Shown: positions 1-9,955 of the stretch, piece by piece | How the letters are laid out: every line of letters begins with the position of its first letter | How positions within the stretch are numbered: position 1 is the stretch's first letter | Origin: Pirellulaceae bacterium | Lineage (GTDB): Bacteria > Planctomycetota > Planctomycetia > Pirellulales > Pirellulaceae | Reading direction: 5' to 3' | Length of the DNA: 41,855 bases | Assembly: GCA_028281725.1 (NCBI GenBank) | Contig: JANQJJ010000027.1 | Coordinates: 1-41,855 of the forward strand | Program-made: the position numbers and the translations under genes | Notes under the pieces: model-generated | What the model saw: only the letters and a program-made list of their open reading frames with translations | Databases searched by the model: none | Told to the model about the DNA's origin: nothing

Positions 1-1628
1 TGCACTGTCGGCGCGTGAAGGAGATTGTTCCGCGTGGATGCTCCGCTGAATTTCCAGACCGATTCCTTTGGGTTGCAGTCAAATTTCCAAATCAGCTCGC
101 CCTTGCCGTCCGAAGTTCCCCACGGGTCAAAACTGTACAGCCAGCCATCGCCGCCAGGAAAGATCACCTGAGTCTTGCCAGCCAACTCGGCAACCACAGG
201 TGATCCCCACTGCCCATGCAGAACGTTTTGTCCCGGCGAATCGTCTTGCCACAGAAGTTTGCCGGTCTTTTTATCAACGGCAATAAAGCTGGGTGCGTCG
301 GCCAATGGAGGCGTATGCGTTTCGTCGACACCGTTTCCGGTGACGGCGAAAATGCGGTCTCTCCAGACGGCAATCGTGCAGGTGCTGAGGTTGTGAGGAC
401 GTACGCCAAGTGCCGACATCATATCCAGCCGCCAAACGACATCCGCTTCCTTGTCATCGGTAAAGGCTTCGTTTTGTTCCGGTCCATCGTTCCGATCATC
501 GTGGAATCCCATCGTATCCAGGCAGACGATTTCGCAGCGATTGGTCACATACCACAATCGATCACCTTCGACGCATGGACGACTGGTCACACCCTGCAAC
601 GGCCAATCGTGGACTCGTCCCGTCGACAATTTTTCGTTGGAATGTTGCCATAGAAATTTGCCGTCGGGCTTTCGGAAGCACAGCAACACGCCCAGATCAA
701 CATGGCTGGGGTATCGTGCGAGGTAACCGTGAGCATTGTTGGTTCCGATATAGACGTGCTTATCATCAACGACCGCTGCCCGCATCGTTTGCGATCCCAG
801 CGGCATCCGCCATCGAACGTTTTGCCCCGACTCAGCATCCCATGTCAAAACGGTCTTCGAGTCATCAGCCAATTCCGGGTTCACCTGTTTGGCCGGCGCG
901 TCAAGCTTAGGTGCAGGGCTCGCTGATGTTGGGTTCGCTGATGTCGCCCACTTCGGCGGCTTGTTTTGAACCTCGATTTTAGCCAGCCAAGTTGCTCCGC
1001 GTTTCAAGGTCACTCGGTCGCCCAAGATTTCGATGCTTGCCGATTCATCATCGACCTCGATATGATACGTGCCGGCGCGCAGCCGAGTCGTGATCCCTTC
1101 CTTCGACACGGTCAGCTCTTCGACGCACCTTTCTCCATCGACAATCCGGATAGGCACGGACGCTTCCGAATTGCTCTCGATTCGAATCGTGCCTTTGCCT
1201 GATTCGAGAAAAATGAGGACTCCGGCAAAAAGCAGCAACGCCATCGCTGTTGCAAGGATCCGCCTCGGCCATGGCGATCGTCGGGAACCTCCGCTTCCGA
1301 TCACTCCAGCGACTTCATAACCGCCGATGCGGCCAAAAGAATTCGGATCATCCGTCGGCGCAAGATGCGCTAGCACTTGTTCGACTTGTGAATCAAACCG
1401 ACCATCGACTTCCGAGCCGAACCGATCGGAACTCGGCAAACTATCCGCGCCACCGAGCAGCTTGGTGGCTTCTTCCCAGACGGCTTCGTCGGCGACTCGA
1501 CGTTCCAGTTCTGCCCCGCAGCTGGCGCACTGATGGAGGTGTCGCGTCAATTCACGTTCGGCATCAGAGCTAAGATCGCCGTCTACAAACGCGGCCAGTC
1601 GCTTTGGATCGCAGATCAGCTGACTCAT
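1..1628 (-). CDS. Putative membrane anti-sigma factor (zf-HC2-like) fused to an extracytoplasmic PQQ-like beta-propeller; 3' end truncated by the window edge
   Basis: Absent from the ORF track because its stop lies outside the window. Manual reverse translation from ATG at 1628: MSQLICDPKRLAAFVDGDLSSDAERELTRHLHQCASCGAELERRVADEA... (HxxxCxxC zinc-finger pattern), TM helix RRILATAMALLLFAGVLIFL, then propeller-like text such as KTQVIFPGGDGWLYSFDPWGTSDGKGELIWKFDCN and FIAVDKKTGKLLWQDDSPG. Confidence 0.85.
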   Translation of the reverse strand, partial: MSQLICDPKRLAAFVDGDLSSDAERELTRHLHQCASCGAELERRVADEAVWEEATKLLGGADSLPSSDRFGSEVDGRFDSQVEQVLAHLAPTDDPNSFGRIGGYEVAGVIGSGGSRRSPWPRRILATAMALLLFAGVLIFLESGKGTIRIESNSEASVPIRIVDGERCVEELTVSKEGITTRLRAGTYHIEVDDESASIEILGDRVTLKRGATWLAKIEVQNKPPKWATSANPTSASPAPKLDAPAKQVNPELADDSKTVLTWDAESGQNVRWRMPLGSQTMRAAVVDDKHVYIGTNNAHGYLARYPSHVDLGVLLCFRKPDGKFLWQHSNEKLSTGRVHDWPLQGVTSRPCVEGDRLWYVTNRCEIVCLDTMGFHDDRNDGPEQNEAFTDDKEADVVWRLDMMSALGVRPHNLSTCTIAVWRDRIFAVTGNGVDETHTPPLADAPSFIAVDKKTGKLLWQDDSPGQNVLHGQWGSPVVAELAGKTQVIFPGGDGWLYSFDPWGTSDGKGELIWKFDCNPKESVWKFSGASTRNNLLHAPTV

Positions 1629-2224
1629 AAGTGGGATGCCTCGAATTCCGCAACTGCTTTTCGTAATCGCTGCATGACTCGGCAGCGAGCGGTGTAAATC
1701 GTTCCAAGCTCTTTGCCTAGCCTTGCAGCCGCTGCCGGGTTGCTCAGACCATCAATGACCGTCAGCTTGAAGGCCAGCCAAGTGTCCGGTTGCACGTCGC
1801 CGCTGACAATCTCCGCAGCGCGACGATATCGCTCTCGGCGAATCTCCCAATCGATCAACGACTCCGTCTCCGAGTCGGCTTGTGGATACGCAGCCAGCAA
1901 CTCCTGCATTGACGAACCGCCGGCGGCCTCATCTGCCCCGCGTCGCGAGATCGCATTGACGATCGCGTTACGAGTGACTCGCCTTAGCCAGTGACGGAAC
2001 CGCGTCGATGCGTCCTGCTTTTTCCAACGACCAATCGCGGACGCGACCGCCAGCAAGACTTGTTGCGACAGGTCCTGAGCATCGGCTTCCTGAAACCCGC
2101 GAGCTACTGCCGTTCGAAAAATGACCGGACGATACATCGAAACAAATTGTTCCCACGCCACCCGGTTTTCAGGGTCCTTGACCTGAACAATCAGGCTTTC
2201 GCGGGTCTCGGGGAACTGTGTCAT
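1625..2224 (-). CDS. ECF-family RNA polymerase sigma factor
   Basis: ORF 1625..2281; likely start MTQFPETRESLIVQVKDPENRVAWEQFVSMYRPVIFRTAVARGFQEADAQDLSQQVLLAVASAIGRWKKQDASTRFRHWLRRVTRNAIVNAISRR, a sigma region 2-like N-terminus with a region 4-like HTH near the C-terminus. Stop overlaps the downstream start as ATGA. Confidence 0.88.
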   Translation of the reverse strand: MTQFPETRESLIVQVKDPENRVAWEQFVSMYRPVIFRTAVARGFQEADAQDLSQQVLLAVASAIGRWKKQDASTRFRHWLRRVTRNAIVNAISRRGADEAAGGSSMQELLAAYPQADSETESLIDWEIRRERYRRAAEIVSGDVQPDTWLAFKLTVIDGLSNPAAAARLGKELGTIYTARCRVMQRLRKAVAEFEASHL

Positions 2225-2391
2225 GACGTGTTTCAGCTGATGGAACCAAAGACGGAATTCTACCCGACAACTGTCAAACACACGAATTCGGAATCCTTAC
2301 ACGAAAACTTTCCATATCAGCTCCCCGGTCTTCCTTGTGGAAAGAGAGCACGAGCCCCCGGAGCAATATCGGAGTTCTTTCATGGAAAGTC

Positions 2392-2427
2392 GAAAACAGG
2401 CTACACCCAAAGTAAAACTGCTCTAGG
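2392..2427 (+). repeat. Copy 1 of a dispersed intergenic repeat
   Basis: gaaaacaggctacacccaaagtaaaactgctctagg; partner at 37165-37199. Confidence 0.65.
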
Positions 2428-2509
2428 TGAATCAATCCAGCTTAGACAGGGGGCGGCGCGGCTGGGCAGTGAGAGCGACGCGGGGCGTGAGCGGGCGACG
2501 AGACGCGTG

Positions 2510-5500
2510 TTATTCCTTTTCCGCGGCGTCGATTTCGTTTTGTAGCTCTCGGTATTGCTGCAGGCAGTCATCGATCGAGTTGCGCAGACGCTCGAGCTGA
2601 GTATTGTTGATCGCTGCCGACTCCAGCACAGGGCGCAATCCGTCGTAGAGTAGCTGGAATTGGCTGCGGACCAGATCGGTCATCACGCGCGGAACGGAGT
2701 GTTGGACCAGTACCTTTTGTTCGGGTAGTTCTCGACTGGCCGACTCCATGCGCCGGGCTTCCGTGGAGATGGCATCGCTCACCTGGCCACCTAGCGAGCC
2801 CAAGCCCGCGTTGAGATGTGCCAAGCCTTCCTCAAGTGCGGCAGCGCGATCGTTCGCGTGACTGGCGGCAATGGCCTGCGACATCGTACGGCGGATGGAC
2901 TCCAGACCATCGCGAAGACCGGACAGTATCCGCAACACTTGGGCCGTGCTATCGTCGCCCTCCAAACCCTGCATGCGGACGCTCTCCACGTAGGCGTATT
3001 TGATTTGCTCCCAGCGGTCAGCCTCTTCGGTTGTTAACGTGCCCAACAGTTCCCTAAACTTCAGCAGATTCGATTCGCCATCTCGCGTTAGCGTCTGCGC
3101 GTCCTGCTCGTAGTTCGCCATAATCAAGCTCTGCAACTCTGCCTCGTTCATGACAGGTACCACGCGTTCGGCTATACGGTTCATATTGCGATAGCTGCCC
3201 TGCAACTTGAATGGAGGCTCGGTACGGTACGCATCGGCCTGAGCCGCACTGCGGATGTAAGTTCGGTTGACGCGTAAAACAATGTCACGCACCTTCAACA
3301 GCTTGGTAATCACCGAGATCATGTCCGATAGCTGGTCACCGGCCAAGTTGGATTCCAGTTCCAGCCGCTCGGTTGTGCCCAACTCGGCGGCCCGAATGAT
3401 GGCGCGTTGGTCTCGGCTGGAGCAGCGCCCCAGCTGTTGTAGCGACGAGTTGCTGGTCAGGCAGTTTTCGATGTAGCTCAACTCGAACGCTTCGCGCGCG
3501 TCCCCGATAATTTCTCCCAAGTTGTAAACGTCGGCTCGATTGGACAACATGTCGGGTATCTGAAAACGATCGCCGCTTTCGGTGTAGGGATTGCCCGCCA
3601 TAACGACGACCACCTTCCGGCCTCGCAGATCGAAGGTTTTGGGCTGGCCGCGGGAGACGCCTTCAATTCTTCGCGTCGCATCGCACAATGGAATAAACTT
3701 TTGCAGCAGTTCCGGATTGCAGTGTTGAATGTCATCCAAATACAGCATGACATTGTCGCCCATTTCGAGCGCCAAATTGATTCGACGCACCTCTTCGCGC
3801 GCCGACGCGTTCGTTGCCTCGGCGGGATCCAGCGACGTGATCTGGTGTCCCAAGGCAGGTCCGTTGACTTTGACAAACACCAGCCCTAGTCGGTTGGCAA
3901 TGTACTCCATCAACGTCGTCTTGCCGTAGCCCGGCGGACTGATCAGCAACAACAGCCCCATTCGATCGGTTCGCTTGCCTTCGCCGGCTGCGCCAATTTG
4001 TTTGGCCAGGTTGTCACCTACCAGCGGCAGATAAACTTCGTCGATCAGCCGGTTGCGTACGAAGCTGGTCAGCACCTTCGGTTTGAACTCGTCGACGCGC
4101 AGTTTTTTGCTGGCCTCCTGGATCAGTCGATGCTTCGTATGGCGCAGTGCCGTGAAGCGAGGGAGCGTCTCGCGGCGGTAGCTATCCAGCCGAGATAGAA
4201 ACTCGTGATAGTTCAGTCTGAGCGTGCCGCCGGAAATTCTGGGGTGATCACCGACCACCGAATCCAGTTGCAGCGCTACCGGTACGTCTGGACCGGGCGT
4301 ATACCCATCGCGGTCGCTGAGCAGCAACGCCGCCACCTCCAGTCGATAATTGCTTATCGGATCGGGGTCTTCCGCTGCGCCTGATTGTTCCGCGATGTAT
4401 CCATCCACGGCGTCGCAGGAGAGCGTCCAGGCGGCAACCGGGTCATCACCATTGGCCGCAATCGACTCAGCCAATCGGCCGCGCTCGTCGGATGGTAAGT
4501 GGTCTTGCAAGTGTTGCAGCACGTGGACGGCTCTGGGGCTGGCGACGACCTTGTCGCATCGGCTGGTTAGCTGCGAAAACAGGTAGCGAGCCGCCAACGA
4601 GACTTGCGGAGGCGATATGATCCCTTTGCCGCATTTCATCATCAACCTTCTAAGACGCCGCTCGTAGCCTTGGCCCGCGACGGATTTCGGCAGCATGGCA
4701 GCCACGGTTGCGAAGCCAGAAATCCATGTCTCCATCTTGGCTCGACGCTCTGCCGGCACGAGTGTGTTCCAGACAAACCAAGCCGGGCCGCGGACGTCGG
4801 GTGCAAACTTCAGCAAGCCCAGCTGCTGGTCCATTTCTAGCAGTGCGCCGAGTATTTTGGCTGCGTCACGATCGTGGACACCCCGCGAATAGCCTTCGTC
4901 GTGCCGCTGCTGCATCTGAGCGCGTACGAGCTCGACACGAGCGTCCGGCTGGAGCTTCAGGAACTGTTTCGATGACTCTCGCAATTCGTCGAATAGTTCC
5001 GCAGCCAGAAATTCGCCGCGATAGATTTCTTCAGATTCGCTCGGTAGCAACTGTTGCCACAAGTCCTGGGCTTCGTCGAGTGCCGGGTCGCTTAGGTCCT
5101 GGAAGAACTGGGTACCGGTCAAGTGCATTTGCAGCCGGCCGCTGCGCACCACCGACGTCAGCTCGATCGTCTGTCGATTGACTGAGAAACGGTGTCGCCC
5201 CAGCTGGATCAGCCCTTCTTCGCCGGTGAATAAATCTTGCCGATCTCTCAATTGCCGTAGCGAGTCGTCCGATACCGTCTTCAGGCGACTTAAGATATCG
5301 TCCATGCGTACCGTGTCACCGAGCTCTTGCAACTGGTCGGCGATCTGCCGCACCTTGTCGACCATAGGGTCGGAGGCGAAGTAAGACCGAAGAGCATCGG
5401 CATCGGACAACCGCAGAGCTCTGGAGGTGATGCCCTGCATGATGCGGTCTGCCGCCGACGCGAGCGACTGAGCTCGGCGCGAACGCGCCTCGATCAGATG

Positions 5501-7732
5501 TTGACGGCGAGCTTCGAACGCTTCGTACAGCGATTCCCGTTTTTCCGTCAGCCTCAGCAGCAATTCATCGAATTCGGCAAAGCGACCTTCCAATTCTTCC
5601 AGCTGCAGCATCATCCGAGTGAGCGCATCGTCTAGCTTTTCCGGCGTATCCGCCGTCTCCAGCGCGCCGGCGGCCGCTTGATCGAGAAGCTTCGTCTGGG
5701 ACGCAAAGTCGGCTTCCATTTCACCTGAGAGCAGGTCGCGAATGCGGGCTTTGAGTCCGGAGCGAACTCGATTCAATTCCGCCAGCAGATCGCCGGTCTG
5801 ATCGACGATCGCCGTCCTCTGCGTGAGATCTTCGATCTTGAGTTGCGAGACGGTTTCGATCAGCAACTCCAGATCGGAACCGATTTCCGCCAGTTGCTCT
5901 TCCAGGTCGCGTCCGTCGGCAGCGGACCCGACCCGGTCGACCGCCTCTTCTGCGACGGAGATCCGCTGGCCGTAAGGCGTTAGCGATTTGGGGTTCAATA
6001 AAAACTGGACACAACGGTGGCCCAATCTCTCGGCCGCTTCAGCCAGCCGGGTTTCCAGATCGACGACCGCCGCCTCGTCGATAAACCGCCGCCCGCGGAG
6101 TCCAATGGCATGGCCACGTTGCTCGCGTATGCCAGCCAACCGGACCACGAAGTCGCCTATGGAATCGAAGGGCGACCGCGCGATGGCCTTGAGCAATTCG
6201 GTTGCGCTGGTTTGTGTTTCGACCAGTGCCTGCTCGGTCTCGCGGCGAACGCGTACGACTTTGTCAAATTCCTCGACCGCCGCGGTCGCCGTGTCACGAA
6301 TCTTCGCTAGCGGCTCAGAGAGCCGCATCGTCTCCTCTCGATCTAACCAGAAATAGCTATCCAGGACATCCGTGGAGCGTTTGGCCAAGTCGAGATAGAG
6401 ATCCGCGTAGGAGTCGTCCTTATCGATCAATTGCAGCAGTTCTTGGCACTCGGCCATACCGCGCACCAACTCGCGATTGCCGATCTTGTAGAGCATGGAG
6501 TCCGTGGCGACTTCAGCACGAAAGTTAGGCCCGACATACGGCGTGTGCCAAAGCTGCAGCGCGTGGTGCTTCTGAGCATGATCTTGAGAACGAAACGAGA
6601 TCATTTGCCCGTCGTCAAAAAACGCTTGGCCATGGCAAATCAGAGGTGTGTCGACTTCCTGGCGAATCAGATTGTAACGCAGGTGCAAGTATGTCCCGGA
6701 CTCCAGGTCGGTGAAGACGTAAAGGAAGTCCTCACCGTTGGGTGCCGCGATCGTCCGCTCATACAGCAGATTCTGCATGCCGTGATCAAACAGCTTGTGG
6801 TTGCCGGTTTGCAAATAGAATCCGCCGGGGAAGATGATGCCCTGATCGTCCGGAAGCAGGACGCAAGCTTGTGCCATCGCATCCATACGCGAGACCTGCT
6901 GACGTTTGGTGCTGTAGACCAGATATCGGAAATCCTTTTCCAGATAGGGTTTCATCTTCAGCAGAACGATGTTGCCCATCACGCAGTAGTGGATCTCGGC
7001 ATCGTCTAGCGTCTGATCTACGTTGGCGACAGGCTCAGAGTAGATGCCGCTTCCATCTTCGGTATTATCTTCGATTTTGATCGTCAGATCACCGCCGACG
7101 CATTCGACGAACACCAGATCGTTAATCGAGATATGCGGGTGCAGGCCGCTACGATGCTGATCCCGGGTCGCGCGCTGCCAGCGAAACGCATGTTGCTCCG
7201 GAAAGCGGACTTCTTGATCGCTACGATTATCCACGTAGCGAAGCCGGCTCCCCTCAATGGCCCATTTGAAGGCTTTGATGTCCGTCGGAGTCTTGCCAAC
7301 TTGGAAGACAAAGTAGACCAGCGGGCCGGCGCGAAAAAACCGGGAGAAGGTCGTGTCCTTGTAGTAGCGATACAGTTCACCAAAATCTTGGCGGAAACGA
7401 TCGTCGAACAGTTCTGACAACTCGACTTGATGCGCGATTTCTCCTTCGAGCCGATACAGGCTCAAGACGTCATCGCAGTTGATTTCGGTTTTCAGCCCAA
7501 ATTGGACGTTGTAGCCCAGCAGGACCAAATCGCCAATCGCCAACAAGTCGCGCGGTATGCAATTGTGGTCCGTGGACACGTGCGCCGTGCCGCCCAATCG
7601 CGTTTCGATGTTGCCGAAGACGGCCGAGCGAGCCGCATTGAGTTTCTCAAATCGTTCACGTAGATCGGCGGCTGCATCGCGCAGTCGATTGCGAAGGACT
7701 TCGTAGGTACCAGTTGCCAGCGATTCTGCCAT
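2510..7732 (-). CDS. Giant AAA+ ATPase, resembling the 'DNA repair ATPase'/DUF3686-type proteins found near flotillin genes
   Basis: 1740 aa; Walker A-like LLLISPPGYGKTTLMEYIANRLG, Walker B-like NVMLYLDDIQHCNPELLQKF, sensor-like VVVVMAGNPYTESGDRFQIPDMLSNRADVYNLGE; long coiled-coil-like central region. Confidence 0.8.
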   Translation of the reverse strand: MAESLATGTYEVLRNRLRDAAADLRERFEKLNAARSAVFGNIETRLGGTAHVSTDHNCIPRDLLAIGDLVLLGYNVQFGLKTEINCDDVLSLYRLEGEIAHQVELSELFDDRFRQDFGELYRYYKDTTFSRFFRAGPLVYFVFQVGKTPTDIKAFKWAIEGSRLRYVDNRSDQEVRFPEQHAFRWQRATRDQHRSGLHPHISINDLVFVECVGGDLTIKIEDNTEDGSGIYSEPVANVDQTLDDAEIHYCVMGNIVLLKMKPYLEKDFRYLVYSTKRQQVSRMDAMAQACVLLPDDQGIIFPGGFYLQTGNHKLFDHGMQNLLYERTIAAPNGEDFLYVFTDLESGTYLHLRYNLIRQEVDTPLICHGQAFFDDGQMISFRSQDHAQKHHALQLWHTPYVGPNFRAEVATDSMLYKIGNRELVRGMAECQELLQLIDKDDSYADLYLDLAKRSTDVLDSYFWLDREETMRLSEPLAKIRDTATAAVEEFDKVVRVRRETEQALVETQTSATELLKAIARSPFDSIGDFVVRLAGIREQRGHAIGLRGRRFIDEAAVVDLETRLAEAAERLGHRCVQFLLNPKSLTPYGQRISVAEEAVDRVGSAADGRDLEEQLAEIGSDLELLIETVSQLKIEDLTQRTAIVDQTGDLLAELNRVRSGLKARIRDLLSGEMEADFASQTKLLDQAAAGALETADTPEKLDDALTRMMLQLEELEGRFAEFDELLLRLTEKRESLYEAFEARRQHLIEARSRRAQSLASAADRIMQGITSRALRLSDADALRSYFASDPMVDKVRQIADQLQELGDTVRMDDILSRLKTVSDDSLRQLRDRQDLFTGEEGLIQLGRHRFSVNRQTIELTSVVRSGRLQMHLTGTQFFQDLSDPALDEAQDLWQQLLPSESEEIYRGEFLAAELFDELRESSKQFLKLQPDARVELVRAQMQQRHDEGYSRGVHDRDAAKILGALLEMDQQLGLLKFAPDVRGPAWFVWNTLVPAERRAKMETWISGFATVAAMLPKSVAGQGYERRLRRLMMKCGKGIISPPQVSLAARYLFSQLTSRCDKVVASPRAVHVLQHLQDHLPSDERGRLAESIAANGDDPVAAWTLSCDAVDGYIAEQSGAAEDPDPISNYRLEVAALLLSDRDGYTPGPDVPVALQLDSVVGDHPRISGGTLRLNYHEFLSRLDSYRRETLPRFTALRHTKHRLIQEASKKLRVDEFKPKVLTSFVRNRLIDEVYLPLVGDNLAKQIGAAGEGKRTDRMGLLLLISPPGYGKTTLMEYIANRLGLVFVKVNGPALGHQITSLDPAEATNASAREEVRRINLALEMGDNVMLYLDDIQHCNPELLQKFIPLCDATRRIEGVSRGQPKTFDLRGRKVVVVMAGNPYTESGDRFQIPDMLSNRADVYNLGEIIGDAREAFELSYIENCLTSNSSLQQLGRCSSRDQRAIIRAAELGTTERLELESNLAGDQLSDMISVITKLLKVRDIVLRVNRTYIRSAAQADAYRTEPPFKLQGSYRNMNRIAERVVPVMNEAELQSLIMANYEQDAQTLTRDGESNLLKFRELLGTLTTEEADRWEQIKYAYVESVRMQGLEGDDSTAQVLRILSGLRDGLESIRRTMSQAIAASHANDRAAALEEGLAHLNAGLGSLGGQVSDAISTEARRMESASRELPEQKVLVQHSVPRVMTDLVRSQFQLLYDGLRPVLESAAINNTQLERLRNSIDDCLQQYRELQNEIDAAEKE

Positions 7733-7909
7733 GGTTACTTGTTGCTATCTTCAGAGGGCAGGGTAGAGAAACTGAAGCGAAAATCCGGCCGATGGAGCCG
7801 CTGAAACGTCGTCCCCCATTGCCACCGCGAAGTCTCAGCGAATTGGCCGTGGTGCGCCGGATACGCCAGCGCGGCCAAGTGAGGCCACGGCAGCTGACCC
7901 GAGTCTAGT

Positions 7910-9946
7910 TTAAGCCTTCCCGTTAGTCGTCTTGCGTGCGACGAGTTGGCCAATGGGCTGGTCGGCCAAGTTCAGTGTGCCAGCCATGCCTAGCAAGTCT
8001 ACAAGTTGCGAACGCATGCTGTCGGAGCCCCCGTTCGATAGCAGCTGCGCGATCAGAGCCGCAACGCTCAAATCTTTGATCTCACCGCTGCTCAAGTTGA
8101 ACTGATCTACCAGGTAGGCCAAGCTTTCTTTGAATTTCTCGGGATCGCCCGTGAAAAAAGTGTTCTTGACGTCGGTTGCCACCTGGGAATTGTAGACAAA
8201 ACGATCGATGGCCTTGCCACCCTTGACGGCGGACGATATTTGATCGAAGAACTCACCGTCACCACCGACGATGTCGATTTTAGCTGCCTTCAGCGCCTCG
8301 CCGAGAACCGAGGCTTGCTCACCGGCGATGGACTGTTGAGCTTCAATGGCTGCAATCTCGATATCCTTATCCTTTTCCAACCGCAGTTTAAACTCCTCGT
8401 GTTCCTTGCCGACGCCGTCAAGCTCCTTCATGGCGGCGGCCTTTTCGGTGATACCGTGGGCTTCACTCAAGTATTTTTCTTTCAGCACGAGCGCCTCGGC
8501 CAACCCTTGTTTCTCCGCCGCAGCCGCCTGGGCTTCGAGTACGTGGGCGCCCGCGAGCCCTTCGGCCGCATGCTCTGCTGAGGCCGCCTCGGCCAACATC
8601 TTGGTCGCTGCGCTCTGTTTCTCGGCGCGATCACGATCCGCTTCGGCCTCGATGCGGACTTGTTCGGCCAGCAATTCAGACGCGTTGCGCGCGGCCTCTG
8701 CCGCTTTGACTTCCTTGATGAGCGCCTGTTCGGCAGCCATTTCCGCGGCGGTGACTTCCACCTTCTTCTTCCGCTCTGCCTCGGCGAATGCCTCCGTATC
8801 TTGAATCCGTTGTTGCTCTTCGACCACAGCCCGTTCGACGACTACTCGTTCGCGGATCACCTCTTGAATGTTGCGACGTTCGGTCTCAATTGCCTTTTCT
8901 TTTTCAACCTCAGCGACTCCCACCACGCGCTCGCGTTCGGTGGCTTCCAGGTGCCGGTCGCGCGCCACGCGCTCCAGCTCGACTGCGTCGGTCCGCTCCT
9001 TGTTGCGTTGGGCGACGAGAATCTGCCGGCTCTTGTTTTCTTCGGCGACTCCCAGGTCCTCCTCCGTCGCAATGCGAGCTTGCTCGGCCGCCAGGCGGTT
9101 TTCCTCTTCAACTTTTCTCGCCGCCGCATGCTCGCGAGCCTCGATCTCAGCAACTTCTCGCTTCTGCTTTTCGACCGCTTCAACCCGCTGGCGTTCCAGC
9201 TCCAAAATGGCTTCCTGCGCCTCCACATCTTGTTTCTTGAGGGTCTTCTCTCGCTCCCGCGTGTAGTAGTTTTCCTTGACCTTCTCACCGGAAGTCAGCT
9301 CGGTGATCTTCTTGATACCCTCGGCGTCCAGGATGTTATTGGGATTGAGTAGTTCGAGTTTTGTCTGCTCCAGGAAATCGATAGCCGCATCGTCAAGCCG
9401 ATAGCCGTTCAGATCGGTACCAATCACCTTCAGGATTTCGTCTTTGAATTGCTCCCGTTTGTCATAGAGTTCGACAAACTCAAACTGTTTGCCAACCGTC
9501 TTGAGCGCTTCTGAGAACTTCGAGTCAAACAACTCGCGCAGCGTTTCGACTTGGCTTGCTCGTCTGCAGCCAATGGACTGGGCGACTTCTCGCATCTCTT
9601 CCTGAGTCTTGTCGATCCGAATAAAAAACGCCACGCGGATATCTGCACGGATATTGTCCTTGCAGATCAAACCCTCCGAACCCTCCCGAGCGATTTCGAA
9701 GCTCTTGAGCGTCAAATCCATCTTCTCATGGCGATGCACAACCGGAACAACAAAAACCCCGTTGGCCGTGACGACTTGCATGCCGCCCCAACCGGTGCGC
9801 ACGATGGCCTCATCAGGCCCCACCTTGACATAAAATCGGCTGGCAAGTGCGGCTAGTCCGATCAGAAACGCGATAATCGCAACGATGACGATGATTGCGT
9901 AGATCGCAACATCTGGTAGCTGACCAAGCATAAGTAGATCGTTCAT
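7910..9946 (-). CDS. Flotillin/SPFH (band 7) domain protein, YqiK-like
   Basis: 678 aa; N-terminal TM, SPFH-type sequence (FYVKVGPDEAIVRTGWGGMQVVTANGVFVVPVVHRHEKMDLTLKSFEI...LICKDNIRADIRVAFFIRI), long E/A/K/R coiled coil. Confidence 0.92.
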   Translation of the reverse strand: MNDLLMLGQLPDVAIYAIIVIVAIIAFLIGLAALASRFYVKVGPDEAIVRTGWGGMQVVTANGVFVVPVVHRHEKMDLTLKSFEIAREGSEGLICKDNIRADIRVAFFIRIDKTQEEMREVAQSIGCRRASQVETLRELFDSKFSEALKTVGKQFEFVELYDKREQFKDEILKVIGTDLNGYRLDDAAIDFLEQTKLELLNPNNILDAEGIKKITELTSGEKVKENYYTREREKTLKKQDVEAQEAILELERQRVEAVEKQKREVAEIEAREHAAARKVEEENRLAAEQARIATEEDLGVAEENKSRQILVAQRNKERTDAVELERVARDRHLEATERERVVGVAEVEKEKAIETERRNIQEVIRERVVVERAVVEEQQRIQDTEAFAEAERKKKVEVTAAEMAAEQALIKEVKAAEAARNASELLAEQVRIEAEADRDRAEKQSAATKMLAEAASAEHAAEGLAGAHVLEAQAAAAEKQGLAEALVLKEKYLSEAHGITEKAAAMKELDGVGKEHEEFKLRLEKDKDIEIAAIEAQQSIAGEQASVLGEALKAAKIDIVGGDGEFFDQISSAVKGGKAIDRFVYNSQVATDVKNTFFTGDPEKFKESLAYLVDQFNLSSGEIKDLSVAALIAQLLSNGGSDSMRSQLVDLLGMAGTLNLADQPIGQLVARKTTNGKA

Positions 9947-9955
9947 GGGTTCGGT

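Noticed and set aside
216-653. 145-aa plus ORF near the left edge
   Set aside because: Antisense to the manually translated PQQ-propeller gene, which shows clear repeat motifs.
8660-9352. 230-aa plus-strand ORF
   Set aside because: Antisense to the flotillin coiled coil; Leu/Phe-rich product is the expected shadow of E/K/R codons.
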